Both the position numbers and the translations under genes were made by a program. A stretch of DNA of 64,000 bases from NCBI GenBank assembly GCA_023105745.1, contig JALGQZ010000009.1, forward strand, positions 39,055,359 through 39,119,358, given 5' to 3'. The notes beneath the pieces are model-generated. The model worked only from the letters and a program-made list of their open reading frames with translations. It was not told the DNA's origin and searched no databases. Position 1 is the stretch's first letter, and every line of letters starts with the position of its first letter. Of the stretch, positions 60,301 through 64,000 are shown one piece after another. This DNA is from Austropuccinia psidii (Eukaryota > Basidiomycota > Pucciniomycetes > Pucciniales > Sphaerophragmiaceae).

Positions 60301-61581
60301 TTAATCAAATAATAATTGAAGAAAAGTCAAGCATATTATCTTCATCTAAAGAAAGTATGCCTGCTATAACTCATATAAAATCTAAAGGAAAGGAGACAGA
60401 AGATAAACTGGAGGTAGAAGATAGTGAAGCAATAGAAAAAATCAAAGAGGAACTAAAGAAGATGAGAAGAAATTTGGACATAGCCATAGAAGACCCAGAG
60501 AAATGGCTAGCACTTGAGTTAAGTGGTATGAATAAAGAAGATAAAGTAGAAAGACCACAGAAGAAATTCAAAATGGATCTGAAGCCACCTGAAGCAAATT
60601 CCTCAGGAATTGCAGAAGATTATTTCAATTTAGTTCAGGAGGAAGCTTGGTACATTTGTGATACTGACAAAGATTTACTAAGTAAAGAACCAAAAGACAA
60701 CATAATAAGTCCATTGGCAAAAAGAAAATTTGAATAATTGGAAAAGGAAAGTGCCATAATTACTGAAGACAAAATGGATCAAGTTTGGGATAGAAATATT
60801 CAAAAGAGGATTGAGAAAAAAAATGGAGACAGCAGAATCAGAAGATGACTTGAAGTTATACCAACAAAATGATGGAGATTTGGAAGATAAATATAAGCAA
60901 GGAAGAATATTTGAAGACCTAGAAGAAGGAGAATTATCAGAAAATACATAAAGGCTAGCTGGACTTAGCATTCTAGAAGAATTTAATGATGCCTATGATC
61001 AAATATTCTGCCTTTCAAGCGCAACTGATTTATTCAATCAAAATAAAGGAATCACATCTGAATTACCAAATGACTCCCAGAATCAAAATGGCATACAGGA
61101 AGACATACCAGAATATGAAGGACTGGAATATTACGTAATACTTCCAATGATAACATTTGAAGAACTGTATGATTATGAGCTAGATTCACCAATAATTCAA
61201 ACCAAATATATTTCAGAACTAGCTGGATCAAATCTTACAAATGTTTATTTTCTGGAATTACTAACCACTATTGGAATCAAAGGAAATTTAAGGAATCCTT
61301 ACTGGAAGAAGCCTTATGGATATTATCAAATGACAATAGGAGGACTGTATCACAAAATGCTATGGGCTCAAGAAGATTCGAATCTAGATGGTTTGGAAAT
61401 CTTGGGGGGAACTCTTTGCTGGTGTGATTTTGGGTACATGTTTATTCATGAAGTCAAAGGTTTTGTTTCAGAATGGAAAGGAAACACACAAAAAAAACAA
61501 CGCAACAAGATATTTGGGGAAATATTGAAGGACATATGTCTTTCAGTAATTCACAACAGAAGGTTGAATATTTCTCAATAA
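57323..61581 (+). pseudogene. GypC gag-protease polyprotein with long acidic C-terminal extension
   Basis: The first in-frame ATG is 57323, but coding-like sequence (YYYPKRGETPPGEESP, KKKDQKIVTDYFQ) reaches back to about 57030. Capsid: LWFDGKEVKRFIKRVENIAE, ISFWTKDQEISYHIEGMPGY, MKRRWGTVSPERRYK. Zinc knuckle CYYCLEEGHSAIRC (CX2CX4HX4C). Protease ALVDTGSEINIIPEE. It then continues about 600 codons, Glu/Lys-rich, including a second protease-like fold remnant (AIFDAKNDLNVIAQEMA) and a terminal block of unknown kind (FEELYDYELDSPIIQ, GIKGNLRNPYWKKP, MTIGGLYHKMLW). Shifts lie near 57720, at 58380 in an A-run (A AAA AAA, possibly a -1 slip site) and near 60840. Stops are at 59442, 59763, 59898, 60735 and near 60948. 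No RT, RNase H or integrase motif is seen. Confidence 0.78.
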
Positions 61582-61710
61582 TAGCTGAAGTAATCCAATT
61601 TCAATCACCAAGTAAAAGAATAAAAAACCATATCAAAAAAATAGCAAAATAAAATAAAAAAAAATCACCTAAAAAAAGAGAATTCTGTATATATCTGTAT
61701 TAGTATCAAG

Positions 61711-62252
61711 GGCAGTGACCTCCTGCCTTATCAAAGAGGAATTTCAATTTTTTTTTTCAAATCTTTTTTAAACACTCTTATCACTCAGGGCAGTGACCTC
61801 CTGCCTTATCAAAGAGGAATTTCAAATCATTCAAAACAGTAAAAAAAAAAAATCTTTTTTAAACACTCTTATCACTCAGTGGAAGTGACCTCCTGCCTTA
61901 TCAAAGAGGAATTTCAAATTATTCAAAAAAAAAAAAAATCTTTTCAACATTCCCATAATTCAGGGCAGTGACCTCCTGCCTTATCAAAGAGGAATTTCAA
62001 TTATTTTTTTTCAAATCTTTTTTAAACACTCTTATCACTCAGGGCAGTGACCTCCTGCCTTATCAAAGAGGAATTTCAAATCATTCAAAACAGTAAAAAA
62101 AAAAAATCTTTTTTAAACACTCTTATCACTCAGTGGAAGTGACCTCCTGCCTTATCAAAGAGGAATTTCAAATTATTCAAAAAAAAAAAATCTTTTCAAC
62201 ATTCCCATAATTCAGGGCAGTGACCTCCTGCCTTATCAAAGAGGAATTTCAA
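61711..62252 (+). repeat. Seven copies of a 35-bp core in a 254-bp higher-order repeat
   Basis: The core GGCAGTGACCTCCTGCCTTA plus TCAAAGAGGAATTTCAA starts at 61711, 61789, 61880, 61963, 62043, 62135 and 62216. Copies 3 and 6 share the variant GGAAGTGACC. Copies 2-4 and 5-7 are the same three-unit block repeated at 253-255 bp. A- and T-runs separate the cores. Confidence 0.92.
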
Positions 62253-62554
62253 TTTTTTCAATTTTTTTTCAAGTATCTTATCACTCAAGGCTATAAATTA
62301 GTATTCAATAAAACACTTCAAACTCAACATCTTTCAAAATATTTTTTTTCAATTTATAAGTATTATGATTTTATTTAAAAAAAAACGGGGTGGTTATCTG
62401 TTCTTATGCCACCTCACATATAAAAATGGCACAAGTTTGGGGAAGTGTGGGCCCATAGGCCTTTATTAATTTTATTTCTCTTTTTTGCAAAAAAAACAAT
62501 GAAAAGATAGTGTGAAGAAACAGCAAAAGAAGATATAGATAGCTCAAAATATCA
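62253..62554. other. Spacer, nothing recognised
   Basis: AT-rich, with homopolymer runs and CTATAAATTAG near 62291. No gene and no LTR start matching the GypC 5' LTR. Confidence 0.45.
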
Positions 62555-62852
62555 AAATTATGACCGCCGGTCATAATTTGGTTCTTTGAGACAGGAAGAT
62601 ATAAAATATGGAAAGGAAAACAAGAAGAAACAAAAACCAACCAAACCAGCTAGGCCATTCAGATACAGAAAAAGAAGATAGCAGAAGTTCAAAATGTCAA
62701 AATTATGACCGCCGGTCATAATTTGGCCTAAAATCAAGAAAATTATATCAAGACATGGGGGAAAAATCAACTAAACAAGCTAGGCTGTTCAGATACAGAA
62801 AAGGAATATTAATGAATTCAAAATGTCAAATTATGACCACCGGTCATAAAAT
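62555..62852. repeat. Three tandem units each carrying a 25-bp palindrome
   Basis: AAATTATGACCG, one central base, CGGTCATAATTT at 62555-62579 and 62700-62724; a mutated third at 62828-62852. The spacings are 145 and 128 bp. The units also share GCTAGGC(C/T)(A/G)TTCAGATACAGAAAA and TCAAAATGTCAAA. No gene is convincing in the units. Confidence 0.88.
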
Positions 62853-63358
62853 GACCACCTCAATACAGAAAATAATTCAACCCACCAAAAGACTACTCTG
62901 ATTTATACTGGATGACGTTCTTATAGCCCCAAATTAATGAGTTTTGTCAATCTTTGACAAGCACGCATCCTTCCAGCATTTTAAATAAGGAAATTGAAAT
63001 CAGTACTTCTCAAATCATGATCAAGGTTGAGCACCCTCAATCACAACAAGTTTCCAAAGATCAATTTTGTTTGACAGACTCAAGGAACACAACAATACAA
63101 AATTGCATCACTAAGCTTGCTCAAGGCTCAGAATATGCTACCCAGCATGGTTACCCTATTCCTGAAACTGACAGGTCTGGCAGCAGAATTACTGCCAGAG
63201 GGGGGAATTGAACCTGTTTCAAACTTGATGAAAGTGGAAAGCAACCCAGAATCACTAACACTGGGTGCAATGTGATGACGTTCCATATGCAACGTCACCC
63301 TGACGTTGCATATGCAAAACCATACTTGCTGTGTGCACACTCTGTATCGACAGCTGCC
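62853..63358. other. Spacer with CRE-like dyad, no recognised gene
   Basis: A frame at 62954-63211 (+) of 85 codons shows no motif. At 63276-63297, TGACGTT and AACGTCA flank CCATATGC, and TGACGTTGCATATGC repeats at 63301. These resemble TGACGT-type bZIP sites, but function is unknown. Confidence 0.4.
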
Positions 63359-63478
63359 ACATTTCGTAATGTCAACCACTGCACTTTGCAACGACAGTTC
63401 CCAACCTCTCACAATTCTCACTTTACTCACCTCTTTTGTCATTGTTTATCAAGACCCTTTCCCCAGGATCAGCCGTAA
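63359..63478. repeat. Left arm of perfect 120-bp inverted repeat
   Basis: ACATTTCGTAATGTC..CAGCCGTAA is the exact reverse complement of 63881-64000. The spacer between the arms is 402 bp. The repeat may continue beyond the window on the right; on the left it could extend into 63358 and earlier. Confidence 0.95.
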
Positions 63479-63482
63479 CACT

Positions 63483-63890
63483 ATGGCTTCAACCTTCAAA
63501 ATTGTTTTCCAACCACTTTTTTTCTATTTAAACCTCATTATTTTCTCCCTTCATCTCTTACATTCCTTCCAATCTAATCCCTTTTTCTTTACTTCACCAC
63601 GTCCATCTTTTCTGCGGATTTTTTTGCACTCAATGGATACAAACACTCCCACCAACACTTTTGAGTCTTCAGCTGCACCTCTTGGTCCTGAAATTCAACA
63701 AATGCTCATTAAAATTATTAATTTTCAAGAAACAATCACATCATCTATCAGTACACTGAAATATGATGTTGATAAGCTCAAACTATCTTCGGATGTCCCC
63801 AAAGAAAACCAAAATAAAACCTCCAAATGCGTAGAGAAAATTCCACCTTCTGCTAAAAAGTCTATTCTCAAAAAGGCCTATTACGGCTGA
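63483..63890 (+). CDS. 135-aa ORF between inverted arms, unknown function
   Basis: ATG 63483, stop TGA 63888-63890, the last codons lying inside the right arm. The first half is hydrophobic (FKIVFQPLFFYLNLIIFSLHL), then Phe/Ser/Pro-rich. An internal ATG at 63633 (MDTNTPTNTFESS) begins a more ordinary 85-residue protein with a helix-forming, possibly coiled-coil stretch (IQQMLIKIINFQETITSS) and a basic tail (SAKKSILKKAYYG). The internal start looks more natural; the first part may be leader. No family is recognised. Unlike nearly everything else here, it has no stop or shift. Confidence 0.45.
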   Translation: MASTFKIVFQPLFFYLNLIIFSLHLLHSFQSNPFFFTSPRPSFLRIFLHSMDTNTPTNTFESSAAPLGPEIQQMLIKIINFQETITSSISTLKYDVDKLKLSSDVPKENQNKTSKCVEKIPPSAKKSILKKAYYG

Positions 63891-64000
63891 TCCTGGGGAA
63901 AGGGTCTTGATAAACAATGACAAAAGAGGTGAGTAAAGTGAGAATTGTGAGAGGTTGGGAACTGTCGTTGCAAAGTGCAGTGGTTGACATTACGAAATGT
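63881..64000. repeat. Right arm of perfect 120-bp inverted repeat, cut by window end
   Basis: TTACGGCTGATCCTGGGG.. to the last base of the window; every base pairs with 63359-63478. Confidence 0.95.

Larger units (their letters stand above)
55521..62300 (+). mobile_element. GypC: gypsy-like LTR element with gag and protease, no RT seen
   Basis: Putative 5' LTR 55521-56921, primer site, gag, protease and a long acidic extension, then repeats. The left border is where the Tc1-3 protein breaks. No 3' LTR (TGTGGTATTCC) was found to the window end, so the right border is open and 62300 is only where recognisable element sequence ends. Confidence 0.65.

Noticed and set aside
61711..62852. CRISPR array, suggested by regularly spaced repeats
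   Set aside because: The spacers are A/T-runs or diverged copies of each other, unit sizes differ, there are no cas genes, and the setting is a fungal transposon.
63000..64000. GypC 3' LTR in the last kilobase
   Set aside because: No match to the GypC 5' LTR start (TGTGGTATTCC), its tandem units or its TATA region was found there.

Overview
The window looks like transposon-dense DNA from a basidiomycete rust fungus (Pucciniales). Several gag-pol proteins resemble, from memory and unverified, repeats of the myrtle rust Austropuccinia psidii. Other support: low GC, 41-100 bp GT..AG introns in the transposase and helicase genes, and two Ty3/gypsy families, a copia, a hAT, three Tc1/mariner copies, a TNP2-like transposase and an SNF2/Rad5-like helicase packed together. 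I found no ordinary housekeeping gene, rRNA, tRNA or CRISPR array. Almost every long gene carries stops or frameshifts. LAYOUT 1-16.6 kb: the 3' half of a gypsy (GypA-1, + strand, RNase H to 3' LTR) sits beside an older gypsy protease-RT fragment (-). About 2.4 kb of unassigned DNA follows, then a ~400-bp repeat X1. A chromodomain gypsy (GypB-1, -) has a left LTR, pol, gag and only the first 204 bp of its right LTR. That is followed by a second copy of its 3' internal region and a second X copy. LAYOUT 16.6-26.5 kb: a decayed SNF2/Rad5-like helicase gene (+), an accessory gene (-) and a TNP2-like transposase gene (+). The last two are divergent across a 0.93-kb spacer holding a concentric 36-bp dyad. 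LAYOUT 26.5-51.4 kb: one copia element split by three later insertions. These are a complete gypsy (GypA-2, 28094-38384, duplication TGACC) in its RT/RNase H region, a hAT (about 38580-41405), and a second complete chromodomain gypsy (GypB-2, 42057-51290, duplication CTTCT) in its 3' LTR. Removing GypA-2 and one duplication copy rejoins the copia protein, and removing the hAT rejoins the next piece, so the order of events can be read. LAYOUT 51.5-64 kb: three Tc1/mariner elements stand end to end and share the TA at each junction. The third is cut by a gypsy-like element (GypC) encoding gag, a protease and a long acidic extension, but no RT or integrase in the window. GypC ends in a 254-bp higher-order repeat. 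After it come three copies of a palindrome-bearing repeat, and a perfect 120-bp inverted repeat that runs off the window edge and encloses a 135-aa ORF. FUNCTION: the genes do not form a host pathway; each serves the copying or movement of its own element. Both GypB copies keep a -1 frameshift heptamer between gag and pol, which explains how pol is expressed. The intact parts that deserve attention are non-coding or young: the perfect inverted repeat, the conserved frameshift site, the dyads and the shared-TA Tc1 array.
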